Shown here: piece by piece, positions 43,622-52,023 of the stretch
Layout of the letters: each line of letters begins with the position of its first letter
How positions within the stretch are numbered: position 1 is the stretch's first letter
Notes under the pieces: generated by a model
Told to the model about the DNA's origin: nothing
The model's input: the letters and a program-made list of their open reading frames with translations, nothing else
The model's database searches: none
Program-made: the position numbers and the translations under genes
Assembly: GCA_039889245.1 (NCBI GenBank)
Contig: JAZGVH010000002.1
Span: forward strand, 4,588,001 to 4,652,000
DNA from: Dermatophilaceae bacterium Soc4.6
Lineage (GTDB): Bacteria > Actinomycetota > Actinomycetes > Actinomycetales > Dermatophilaceae
Length of the DNA: 64,000 nucleotides
Direction of reading: 5' to 3'

Positions 43622-44368
43622 ATGAGTGACCGAGCGGCGATCTTGGACCAACTGACCGAAAATCACGTGATCGCCGCCGGCTGGGCAGAGGCCCTGCGAA
43701 GCGTCGACCCCGAGATCGATCGCAGGATCGACGCCTGCCTCACCCGGCTCGCCACGGCAGGACCCTACCTGCCGGCGAGAGCGAACCTCTGGCGGGCATT
43801 CGAGGTGCCACTCAAGGACGTTCGCGTACTGATCCTCGGCCAAGATCCTTACCCCAATCCGCAACACGCTGTCGGACTGAGCTTCTCCACCGGTCCTCAA
43901 GGCCCGATCCCAGCATCGCTTCACAACATCTACCGCAACCTTGAGCAGTGCGGCTACCCACCTCCCGCCGACGGAGACCTCTCTGCCTGGACCGAGCAGG
44001 GCGTGATGTTGTTAAACCGCGCGCTCACTGTGCCGCTCAACGTAACGGCTCGACCACGTCGGCATCTGCGCTGGTGGGCGCCGGTGATCATCCCCACGAT
44101 GAAGGCCATCGCCGTGGAGGCAGCAGAGCGCCCGGTAGCCGCGTTGCTGTGGGGGGCAGCAGCACACCGCATGCGCCACTACCTCGAGCCCAGCGTCAAG
44201 GTCTTCGCTGCGAGCCACCCCTCGCCGCAATCAGTCAATCGCAGAGCTGGGGCAGAGGGACCGTTCCGCGACGCCCGCCCCTGTGCCGACGTGAACAAGT
44301 GGTTCGTTCAAGGCGGTGCCCCAGAGGTGGACTGGGCCCTCGCCGGACCGGAGGGCGCCGGCACATAG
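43622..44368 (+). CDS. ung: Uracil-DNA glycosylase, family 1
   Basis: 248 residues from ATG 43622. The water-activating motif GQDPYP is at 73-78 with Asp75. The uracil-binding stretch AVGLSFS follows at 83-89, then VMLLNRALTV at 128-137. The DNA-intercalation motif is HPSPQS at 199-204 in place of the usual HPSPLS, with the catalytic His199 kept. The enzyme removes uracil from DNA to start base-excision repair. Housekeeping ung is normally elsewhere, so this is probably an extra, mobile-borne copy. In this setting it may belong with the neighbouring nuclease-like genes. Confidence 0.9.
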   Translation: MSDRAAILDQLTENHVIAAGWAEALRSVDPEIDRRIDACLTRLATAGPYLPARANLWRAFEVPLKDVRVLILGQDPYPNPQHAVGLSFSTGPQGPIPASLHNIYRNLEQCGYPPPADGDLSAWTEQGVMLLNRALTVPLNVTARPRRHLRWWAPVIIPTMKAIAVEAAERPVAALLWGAAAHRMRHYLEPSVKVFAASHPSPQSVNRRAGAEGPFRDARPCADVNKWFVQGGAPEVDWALAGPEGAGT

Positions 44369-44454
44369 CAACCCTGGGCCAACGGCTACCCGCGTTCACG
44401 CGGCTGAGCGAACCGCTCGGAAGCAGACCGGGGGGCTGCACTCGCGGCTACTAG

Positions 44455-46299
44455 GACCCTGCTGAACAAGGCTCGTTCGTGGGTCGCGGTCGTCATTCAG
44501 GGGACGGCAGGGTGCCGACTGGGGCGCTCAGGGCACCCCGGAGGGCTTGTTCCTCGCGAGACCAGAATGATGTTCCGGTTGGTGTGAGGGAGTGCGGGGC
44601 CTGTGTGGGGCCTGCAGGGGTGGTGGACGGGGGGTTCTGCCTCGTTCGTGGGCTCAGGCCAGGACCCAGGCTCCGTCGGTGCGGGTCAGGCCGAGGTTGA
44701 GCAGCCGGCGTAGGTTCAGGGCGGCGCTGCGGGTATGGAGCCAGGCGTTGTTCTTCCGCACGCCGCGGTAGCGGACCCGGCGGTTCCTCCCGGCCACGAG
44801 CCACGAGATCGAGCGTTCCACCATCGGTCGGTGCTGGCGGTAGTCCGCTTGCCAGGCCGGGTCCTTCGCGCGCTGACGATGCTCGCGCAGCAGCGTGTGA
44901 TGCCGGTGCAGCTGCAGGATCCGGCCCCGCTTCGCGGTGGTGCACCGGGCCCGCAGCGGACAGCCGACGCACCCGATTCCGAAGGTGACGGTCCGGCTCT
45001 TGCTGATGGGGCGGGTCAGGCCGTTGGGGCAGGTCGCGGTGCCGGCCTGCTCGTCGACGGTGAAGTCGTCCTGGGTGAACCCGCCTTCGACGGCGGGCTT
45101 GAGGGGGCCGGGTTTGACCAGCGGACGCCGCCGCGCCGCGGTGATCTTCTCCAGCGCGTCACCGGTGGCGTAGGCGCTGTCCCCCAGGACGTCGACGACC
45201 TGCCCGTCGGGGAGATCGGCCGCCGCGGGCAGGGTGTCGTCCGCGTCCATCAGCCGCATCCCGGTCGCCCCGTCCGGCGCGAGCGGGCCCGCGCCCTTGG
45301 TCAGCTCGCACGCGGTCGTGATCCCGGTCTCGGGCTCGACCGCGATGTGCGCCTTGAAGCCGTCCTGACGCCGGTGCACCGTCTTGTGGATGTGCCGGGC
45401 CTCGGGGTCGACGATGCTGATGACCCGATCGGGGGCGACCTTCCGCGCGATCCGCCACCGGCCGTCGGTCCCGTCCGACCCGGGCGCAGGTTCGACGTCC
45501 TGCCCCGCGATCAACGCCAGCAACGCGACCGCCTCCGCGCCGACCTCGTCGAGGTCCCACCCGGACACGACCTCCAGCAGCGCGAGGGCGTCACGCACCA
45601 ACGCGTCGACCAGCACCGCCCGCGCCTCGCGGTCGTCCCAGGCGATCTGGGGCTTACCCGGGTCGTCGTAGTCATGCGCGCAGCACACCGTCGCGACGAC
45701 CTCGCCCGCGCCGGGGACCTGCCGGACGACCTTACGGATCACCGCGACCAGCTGCGTCACGGTGTCCTGCGTCGCGACCGCATCATCCAACGCGGTCGAG
45801 TCCAGGGCCCGCCGGTTCTTCCCCGTCAACACCCCCGTCTCGGCGACCACCACCTTGACCGCGTCGAAGATCCGATGCGGCGCCGCGCTCCCCGCCAACC
45901 GCTTCCGCCAGTACGTCAACGTCGACGGGTCGAACCCGCCATGCCCGACCGGCAGGCCACACGCGACCTTCCACCGCAGATCCGTACGCAACGCCGCCAT
46001 CGCCTCCCGGTCCGAGAGCCCATGCAACGACTGCAACACCATCACCGACGCCGCGACATCCGCCGGCACCGACGGGCGACCCAACCGGGTCGGGAACAGA
46101 TCAGCGAACATCACCTCCGGGAACAACACCCGCCGCTGCTGCGCCAACAACCCGAACACACTGCCCTTGTCGATCAGATGCCCCGCGACCGACTCAGCAT
46201 CCAACAGCTCACGCGCATCCAGCGGACGACCCTGCATCCACACATGATCCCAACCCCCGACCAGCGCGACCAGGACGACACGCCTTATTCAGCAGCGTC
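44455..46299 (-). mobile_element. IS1182-family insertion sequence, copy 2
   Basis: Ends GGACCCTGCTGAACAAGG and, from the right, GGACGCTGCTGAATAAGG, flanked by CTAG at 44451-44454 and 46300-46303. IS110 copy 1 has a single CTAG at the same place (36159-36162), which shows directly that insertion duplicated CTAG. Confidence 0.92.
44654..46237 (-). CDS. IS1182-family transposase, second copy
   Basis: 527 residues from ATG 46237 (MQGRPLDARELLDAESVAGHLIDKG); an ATG two codons upstream is also possible. Domain layout and motifs are those of the copy at 5291-6874, with scattered substitutions (for example DLPDGQVVDVLGDSAYATGD and CVGCPLRARC). The frame is intact, so this copy could act on both elements. 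It reads opposite to the IS110 gene it precedes. Confidence 0.92.
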   Translation of the reverse strand: MQGRPLDARELLDAESVAGHLIDKGSVFGLLAQQRRVLFPEVMFADLFPTRLGRPSVPADVAASVMVLQSLHGLSDREAMAALRTDLRWKVACGLPVGHGGFDPSTLTYWRKRLAGSAAPHRIFDAVKVVVAETGVLTGKNRRALDSTALDDAVATQDTVTQLVAVIRKVVRQVPGAGEVVATVCCAHDYDDPGKPQIAWDDREARAVLVDALVRDALALLEVVSGWDLDEVGAEAVALLALIAGQDVEPAPGSDGTDGRWRIARKVAPDRVISIVDPEARHIHKTVHRRQDGFKAHIAVEPETGITTACELTKGAGPLAPDGATGMRLMDADDTLPAAADLPDGQVVDVLGDSAYATGDALEKITAARRRPLVKPGPLKPAVEGGFTQDDFTVDEQAGTATCPNGLTRPISKSRTVTFGIGCVGCPLRARCTTAKRGRILQLHRHHTLLREHRQRAKDPAWQADYRQHRPMVERSISWLVAGRNRRVRYRGVRKNNAWLHTRSAALNLRRLLNLGLTRTDGAWVLA

Positions 46300-46303
46300 C
46301 TAG

Positions 46304-46532
46304 ACACTGGCAGCAGGACCGGCGTCTGGCCAGACTCGGTCTAGGTGATCGGCGGGCAGCTCTCCTTGCGGCTGCCCACCAGCAGGATCGGTGTGGCTCA
46401 CTACCGGTCTGCAGCCCGTCGGTCACCGTGACGAGGCGTGGCTCAAGAAGGGACTGCCCTGCTCGTAGTAGCTCGTAGTAGCACTGCCCACCTCGCCGTC
46501 CCCTCATCGGCACGAACAGGCGGGAGCATCAC
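46304..46532 (+). ncRNA. Candidate bridge RNA region of IS110 copy 2
   Basis: Non-coding stretch matching 36163-36383 of copy 1 with several substitutions and a small duplicated segment (GCTCGTAGTA twice near 46461-46480). It is the expected place for the bridge RNA. IS1182 copy 2 lies immediately to its left. Confidence 0.4.
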
Positions 46533-47914
46533 GTGGAGCGCAGCAGGCACAACGACGAGCACGTCATCATTGGGGTCGATCCCCACAAGTTGTCCGCGAC
46601 GATCGAGGTTGTCGACGGCCGAGAGCAGTTGCTCGGCTCGGGCCGGTTCACGACCAACTCGGCGGGCTACGCCGGCATGCGCAGGTACGTCAAGGCGTGG
46701 CCTCATCGAGTGTGGGCGGTCGAGGGCGCGAACGGCGCCGGTCGCCCGCTGGCTCAGCGGCTGCTCGAGGACGGGGAGATCGTCGTCGACGTCCCGGCCA
46801 AGCTCGCCGCCCGGGTGCGCCTGTTCGACACCGGCCACAACCGCAAGACCGACGCCCTCGACGCGCACTCGATCGCGGTCGTCGCCGTCCGCACCGAGGG
46901 ACTGCGGGTCTTGAAGGTCGACGGGGAGCTCGAGGCGCTGCGGATGCTCGCCGACCGGCGTGAGGCCCTGACCCGCGCCGGGTGGAGACCGTCAACCGGC
47001 TGCAGGCGCTGTTGGCTGAACTCCTTCCCGGACATTCGAAACGGGACCTCTCCACCGCCCAGGCCAAGGCCATGCTCTCGAGCGTGCGCCCCCGCGACAT
47101 CGCCGGCCGGACCCGTCGGCGGATCGCTGTGGAAGAGCTGGCCGAGCTCGTCGCGATCGAGGTCAAGATGAAGAAGGCCACCGCCGAGCTGAAGGCGATC
47201 GTCGTGGCCCGCCGGTCCCGCTTGATGGAGATCTATGGCGTCGGGCCGGTGGTCGCTGCGCGGGTCCTGGCCGATGTCGGTGATGTGACCCGGTTCGCCG
47301 ATCGCAACCGGTTCGCGTCGTGGACGGGGACGGCGCCGCTGGACGCGTCGTCCGGGGAGCAGAACCGGCACCGGCTTTCCCCCGCGGGGAACCGGCGGAT
47401 GAACCACATGATCCACATCGCCGCGGTCACCCAACTGTGCCAGGACACCGACGGCCGCGCCTACTACCGGCGCAAGCGCGCCGAGGGTAAGAAGCCGCTC
47501 GAGGCGCTGAGGTGCCTCAAGCGCCGGGTCTCCGACGCCATCTATCGCCAGCTCCTCGCCGACGCCGAACGCGACGCCGAGCACTTGGCGGGCACGGGTC
47601 CGGGAGGGCACTGCGGGGCGTCTCAAGAATCCAGCGCGGCCGACCTACCCCCGCACATCGACACTTCGGATCAGCCACTTCCCGGACCCGCGACACCGAC
47701 GCTACGCCCGACCCCAGCCCCACCATCGCACCCTCGCCACGACCTCTTGACAACAGAAGGGAGCCGGTGTGGGACGGCGGTAGGACACGGCAGCTCTGGC
47801 GACGAAGGGGGCGCCGGCCGCCAGGTCGCGTTCCCTGGCACCGACCTCGGGAAAAGCTCAAGGCCAGACAAAGGGCTGGACAACCTACCCGTCGCGGAGT
47901 ACACCAGAGTGTGA
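46533..47914 (+). pseudogene. IS110-family transposase, frameshifted
   Basis: Same protein as in copy 1 (MERSRHNDEHVIIGVDPHK). A one-base deletion near 46978, within EALTR-RRV, moves the rest to another frame. From there the C-terminal half is uninterrupted (FASWTGTAPLDASSGEQNRHRLSPAGNRRMNHMIHIAAVTQL), including the Tnp20 region damaged in copy 1. The frame runs past the element's right end to 47914 because of another small indel near 47730. The two copies are broken at different points. Confidence 0.85.
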
Positions 47915-48273
47915 GGGGGCGGCGGGCGAGGTGACTCGCCCACCGTCCGGGGACGTTCTTCTTGAGCGGCGCCCTGTCTCAGACCCGAACGCCTTGGCGG
48001 ACGTTGAACTCTTGCGTCGGTCGAGGAAGTGCGACGGGGGACCGCCACAACTCACCAAAGTCTGCGACCCCTTCCACAGAGCGGCACGACATGTCCTCAC
48101 GACCAACCGGTATGAATGCGCTTTTCGGTGCGGTGATGGCCTGGGGTAGGAGCAACGCCGTCTTAGGCTGGTGCAGGGGTACGCACCGTGTAGGACGCCA
48201 TTCGGGTCAGGCTCGCCGTCCGAATTCGCGTCGGTCTTTACGCTTGCGGGTGGGTTGGGACCTGGTTCCGACC
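47915..48273. other. Intergenic or unassigned
   Basis: About 360 bp. Open frames cross it on the plus strand (for example from 47931 and 47962), but none has a ribosome site or recognisable content, and I leave it unassigned. Confidence 0.4.
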
Positions 48274-49182
48274 GTGCAGAGGTTGGCTCTCGTGGCCCTC
48301 GTGGTTGCCCTGGGGTGTCTCATGGTGTCGGCGCCGCCGGCGAGTGCCACCTTCCCGGGTCGCAACGGCCTGATCGTGTTCGACACCCAAGACCGGCCGG
48401 GTATCGACGGCGGTAGCTCCCAGATCTACACGGTGAAACCCGACGGCTCCAACCTCCGGCAGTTGACGCACCTCGGGGCCGGCCACAATGCCTTCGACCC
48501 GCACTGGTCTCCGGACGGTCATTGGGTCGCCTACGTCAGTGACATCGCCGGCGGGCCCGCCGTATGGGTTATGCGTGCGGACGGCACGGGGAACCACCAG
48601 CTGGTGTCAGACCCGGGGTACGACCATTTCTCGCCGTCCTGGTCGCCCGACGGTCAGCGCCTGGTGTTCTCACGCTGCTCACAGTTCCTGCGAACGTGCG
48701 CCCTCGCCGTGGTCCGCAGCGACGGTGCCGGCCTGCGTGTCCTGGTCGGTGGCAACTGGAACTTCGGGCAGCCGGTGTGGTCGCCCGACGGGCGGTGGCT
48801 CGCCTACACCAGCGACAAGGGGGGCTTCGACTCCCGGTTGTGGGTCGCCCGCGCGGACGGCGATGCCCCGCACACGATCGCCCCCGCTCGTCTGGTCCCC
48901 GACCGGCCGGCTTGGTCACCGGACAGCACCCAGATCACGTTCACCGGTGACCCGGTCAACGGCCAGCTGTTCTCGATCCACCGCGACGGTACCGGGCAAC
49001 GGGCCCTGACGTCCGGGGCAACTATCTTCGGCACCTGGTCACCGGACTTTAGACGGATGGTGCTGATCAGCTTCCGCACCGGCGCGGCAACACTCGTCGT
49101 GGCCACCGCCGACGCCCGAGCGCAGAGCACGATCGTGACCCCGCCCGGTGTGGCCCGGTCCGACTGGGCCGTAGCCCGATGA
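48274..49182 (+). CDS. Secreted TolB-like beta-propeller
   Basis: About 302 residues from GTG 48274, chosen so that the signal peptide (LALVALVVALGCLMVSAPPASA) lies at the N-terminus; GTG 48250 is an alternative. Cleavage is likely after PASA. The mature protein is made of WSPDG-type blades (HWSPDGHWVAYVSD, SWSPDGQRLVFSR, VWSPDGRWLAYTSD, AWSPDSTQITFTG), the TolB/WD40-like PD40 repeat. Without a lipobox it is probably released or wall-associated. It stands 29 bp before a related gene, presumably one transcript. Confidence 0.82.
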   Translation: MQRLALVALVVALGCLMVSAPPASATFPGRNGLIVFDTQDRPGIDGGSSQIYTVKPDGSNLRQLTHLGAGHNAFDPHWSPDGHWVAYVSDIAGGPAVWVMRADGTGNHQLVSDPGYDHFSPSWSPDGQRLVFSRCSQFLRTCALAVVRSDGAGLRVLVGGNWNFGQPVWSPDGRWLAYTSDKGGFDSRLWVARADGDAPHTIAPARLVPDRPAWSPDSTQITFTGDPVNGQLFSIHRDGTGQRALTSGATIFGTWSPDFRRMVLISFRTGAATLVVATADARAQSTIVTPPGVARSDWAVAR

Positions 49183-49211
49183 CCCGCCCACCGACCTTCC
49201 GGAGGTATCGC

Positions 49212-50165
49212 ATGTCCCGTCTTCGGCTTGCCGCATTTGGCGTGCTCACCACACTGCTGCTCGTGGCCGCCACCATCGGCCCCGTCGCGCCCTTGACTGC
49301 AGCGGCGACCACTCCAGGCCGCAACGGCCGGATCATCTTTCAGGACCGTGCCAGCGGGCAGCTCTTCACGGTTAACCCTGACGGTTCGCAACTTCGCCAG
49401 GTCACCCACGTGGGCTTCAACACCACCCCGGACTGGTCGCCCGACGGGCGCCGCATCACCTATGCGAGCGACAGGAGCGGCATCGTCCAGATCTGGATCG
49501 CCGCCGCCGATGGGTCATCCGCACGCCAGCTCACCCCGGACACCAACCCGAACGACAAGCGCCACCCACAGTTCACTCCCGACGGGCGCACCATCGTTTA
49601 TCAAGACTGTCTCGGCGACGGCTGTGACGGCGGCATCTCCGCCGTGCGAACAGACGGCACCCAGCTGCCTGCCATAACTCCAAACAGTGGCGAATCTTAC
49701 AACTGGCCCATGCCGTCTCCCGACGGACGACGGCTCGCCTTCATGCGCTGGCACGTCGCTGGCGTGAAGATGCGAATATTCGTGATGCCTGTCGGCGGCG
49801 GTTTCGAACGGCCGATTACTCCCGCCTGGATAGGAGCGTGGGCACCGGACTGGGCACCCAACGGGCGACAGATCGTCTTCTCCAGTCACACCTACCAAGA
49901 CCGCCCCAACGGGGCCATCTTCACCGTGCGACCTGACGGCACCGGCCTTCAACGGCTCACCTCCCCACCCTGGCCGCTGGAGGACTGGCATGCCTCGTAT
50001 GCCCCCGACAGTACCAAGCTGGTGTTCTCCTCCGACCGTCGATACCCAGACAGGTGCTGCGCCGACCTCTACCTGATGAACGCCGACGGCTCGTCAATGC
50101 ACCGGATCCCGCTCACATCAACCCAAGCCGTGCTCGCCCGCTGGGGGACCGCGCCCCTTTTATGA
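49212..50165 (+). CDS. Secreted TolB-like beta-propeller, paralogue
   Basis: 317 residues from ATG 49212, with GGAGG seven bases upstream. Signal peptide LAAFGVLTTLLLVAATIGPVAPLTAAA. Propeller blades: DWSPDGRRITYASD, QFTPDGRTIVYQD, MPSPDGRRLAFMR, DWAPNGRQIVFSS, SYAPDSTKLVFSSD. It shares the opening TPGRNGRIIFQD with the upstream gene (FPGRNGLIVFDT), so the pair arose by duplication. Ligand unknown. Confidence 0.85.
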   Translation: MSRLRLAAFGVLTTLLLVAATIGPVAPLTAAATTPGRNGRIIFQDRASGQLFTVNPDGSQLRQVTHVGFNTTPDWSPDGRRITYASDRSGIVQIWIAAADGSSARQLTPDTNPNDKRHPQFTPDGRTIVYQDCLGDGCDGGISAVRTDGTQLPAITPNSGESYNWPMPSPDGRRLAFMRWHVAGVKMRIFVMPVGGGFERPITPAWIGAWAPDWAPNGRQIVFSSHTYQDRPNGAIFTVRPDGTGLQRLTSPPWPLEDWHASYAPDSTKLVFSSDRRYPDRCCADLYLMNADGSSMHRIPLTSTQAVLARWGTAPLL

Positions 50166-50440
50166 CCAGCGGTGCACGTGCGGGAGGTCGGCTCGACGGT
50201 GAGCATCAAGACACGGCGTTAGGGAGGACGACATGCATAGGTTCGGTGCTCGCGTCGCGGGGCGTCGCGTCCCAGGATAGTCGTCGGCTCCAGAGGTGGG
50301 TGGCAGCCGCCGCTGTTGTGCCGCGGAAAAGGGACTGGGAAGGGCGACCCCCGTTTTTGCCGAAGCCAATCTGCGTCCTGGACCGGGCTCAGCTAGAACC
50401 GCTAGATGTCGTCGCACGGGTGCTGACTCAAGAGCCATGA

Positions 50441-51049
50441 CTAAACTGCGAGGTCGCGCTTCTCGACGATGACGGCCGTTCCGTTCGCAGTAACACCAAA
50501 AACGTAAGGTAGGTACATGGTGCCACCGCCGGATGTAGCGGTCATTGGATCAAGGGTTAGGTAGTCAAAGTCGACGCCGATCACAGCATTACATCCAAGT
50601 TCGTAAGCAGCTTCTTTCAGCTCGGCCAATGCCCCTTTCCTGATAACTCCAAGAGACGACATGAGGCTGGCTCCTGTGTCGGTTGCGCGCGCAAATATTC
50701 CCGAAGTTCCCCGATCGACCTGCACGGCGTCGTCACCAGAGATGTATCCCAGGTATTGCGTAATGAGGTAACCCTGAAAGTCAAAGCCGGAAGTAACCAA
50801 CATTTCCGCCAACGCTCTCTGTTTGTTCTGATCAGCAAACTTGCGGACGGCGTCCTCGTGAGCTTTTCGTTCATGCTCCTGCGCTTCGTGGCGCTGGAAG
50901 GAATTGACGATCTCATTGATGTCTTGGCTATCATCTACGTCCATCCCTCCCATGAGGCTCAACTTATATGAATAGGCGGAGCGCTTTAGCCAACTCTCGA
51001 AGGCAGAGCTCTCAATGCCGTAATTCTTGGCGATATCTTTTGATTTGAT
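50441..51049 (-). CDS. UPF0145/YbjQ-domain protein with a possible ATC start
   Basis: The C-terminal part (about 85-202) is a UPF0145/YbjQ-type domain: MLVTSGFDFQGYLITQYLGYISGD and ELKEAAYELGCNAVIGVDFDY. In-frame coding-like sequence continues upstream of the first ATG (50953) as KSKDIAKNYGIESSAFESWLKRSAYSYKLSLMGG, a small helical domain. The only ribosome site is AAGGAG at 51061-51056, six bases before ATC (51049-51047), which lies in the ATG position. Either ATC is used, or an ATG has mutated. AT-richer than its neighbours. Confidence 0.7.
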   Translation of the reverse strand: MKSKDIAKNYGIESSAFESWLKRSAYSYKLSLMGGMDVDDSQDINEIVNSFQRHEAQEHERKAHEDAVRKFADQNKQRALAEMLVTSGFDFQGYLITQYLGYISGDDAVQVDRGTSGIFARATDTGASLMSSLGVIRKGALAELKEAAYELGCNAVIGVDFDYLTLDPMTATSGGGTMYLPYVFGVTANGTAVIVEKRDLAV

Positions 51050-51061
51050 GGCAAACTCCTT

Positions 51062-51643
51062 AACAGGGGGAGGTAGAAGGGGCCTTGCTCTCCACGGCTG
51101 AACCTCGTTCTAGCTTCTCGGGGTCTGTGCCGCAGTTGCCGATCAACCACCCCACCCCGCGGTGAGACAGAGGGCGATCCCTGTCAGCTTACCCATCTAG
51201 AAGTCGAAAGTCACTTTCCCGTACGCCTAAGCGGGCTCGTTCGGGCCTCATTTTCGGCTAGCTGGACGCGAGCGACCATAGCGGGGTTCTGACTTCGATG
51301 TTGTTGTAGTGCACGTAATACACGAAGACGTGCTTCCCGGTCCTGGCCCATGTCAGGGAGTCTTGAAACGGCAATGACCTGCCGGCGACATGTGGCACCA
51401 GAGCTAGAACTACGGACCAGGGATGTGTCGTACATCCAGGCTTGTCGGGCTCGTGGAGATCGACACAGACCGGCACTCTGGAGGTATGTCTATCTGGGCG
51501 GTGTGCAGCATCTCGTGGCAACTGGGCTGGCCTGTCCGGTCACCTTGGGCGGCTGTAGGTCTCGCGTCCCGGAGGGCCGGGACCCTCGAGCGGGCAAAGC
51601 AGTTGGACCCTCGCGATCTTGATGGTTCGTCTGGCAGGATCCA
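51062..51643. other. Intergenic, possible relic on the minus strand
   Basis: About 580 bp. A minus-strand frame, 51258-51521, contains protein-like sequence (HPWSVVLALVPHVAGRSLPFQDSLTWARTGKHVFVYYVHYNN), but has no good start or known relatives that I can name. The remainder shows nothing. Confidence 0.35.
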
Positions 51644-51910
51644 GTGGTGCCATACCCCGGTCAGCCGGTGCCAGACCCGCTACCGCAGTTCGTGGGGACT
51701 GCCACCGTGAAGCAGACACGGCAGCAGCGCGAGTCGCTGCTGACGTTCGTCGAGCGGGGCTACCTCGAGGGTAGGTCGCTTCGGTTTCTGGCGGCTCAGA
51801 CTGATCGCAGCCAGACCGCCATTCGTCGTGCTCTACGAGAGCGAGGGGTGGCGCTTCGGCGCAGGGGCGCTCCACTGGTTGAGGAGATCCCCAATCACCA
51901 GAACCCTTGA
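51644..51910 (+). CDS. Small helix-turn-helix protein
   Basis: 88 residues from GTG 51644 (AGGA five bases upstream). Residues about 24-75, KQTRQQRESLLTFVERGYLEGRSLRFLAAQTDRSQTAIRRALRERGV, form a helix-turn-helix of the kind found in small regulators of actinomycete mobile elements. It ends in a short basic/proline tail. Convergent with the relaxase gene, 113 bp away. Likely a DNA-binding regulator of the element. Confidence 0.7.
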   Translation: MVPYPGQPVPDPLPQFVGTATVKQTRQQRESLLTFVERGYLEGRSLRFLAAQTDRSQTAIRRALRERGVALRRRGAPLVEEIPNHQNP

Positions 51911-52023
51911 GGACCCTCGCAGTCGGAACTGAAAACCTGCGGGATGCCGGTCGGGTGACGCGTCGGTCGCCGTGTAGAGCGGTATCAGGGACCACCTGGC
52001 GCTGACGGCAGTGGGGAACATGA

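Larger units (their letters stand above)
44449..47765 (+). mobile_element. IS110-family element, copy 2, interrupted by IS1182 copy 2
   Basis: Same element type as 36157-39067. Its left end carries IS1182 copy 2, inserted at CTAG only two bases inside. After removal of that element the left end reads like copy 1. The right end is before GGTGTGGGAC at 47766. The transposase has a one-base deletion near 46978 and a further frame difference near its 3' end. Confidence 0.75.

Noticed and set aside
44735-46303. A 522-codon plus-strand frame
   Set aside because: Antisense to the intact IS1182 transposase; the equivalent shadow is seen at copy 1 (5984-6883).
51258-51521. An 87-codon minus-strand frame with protein-like sequence
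   Set aside because: Some stretches look real, but there is no good start and no family I recognise; listed only as a possible relic.
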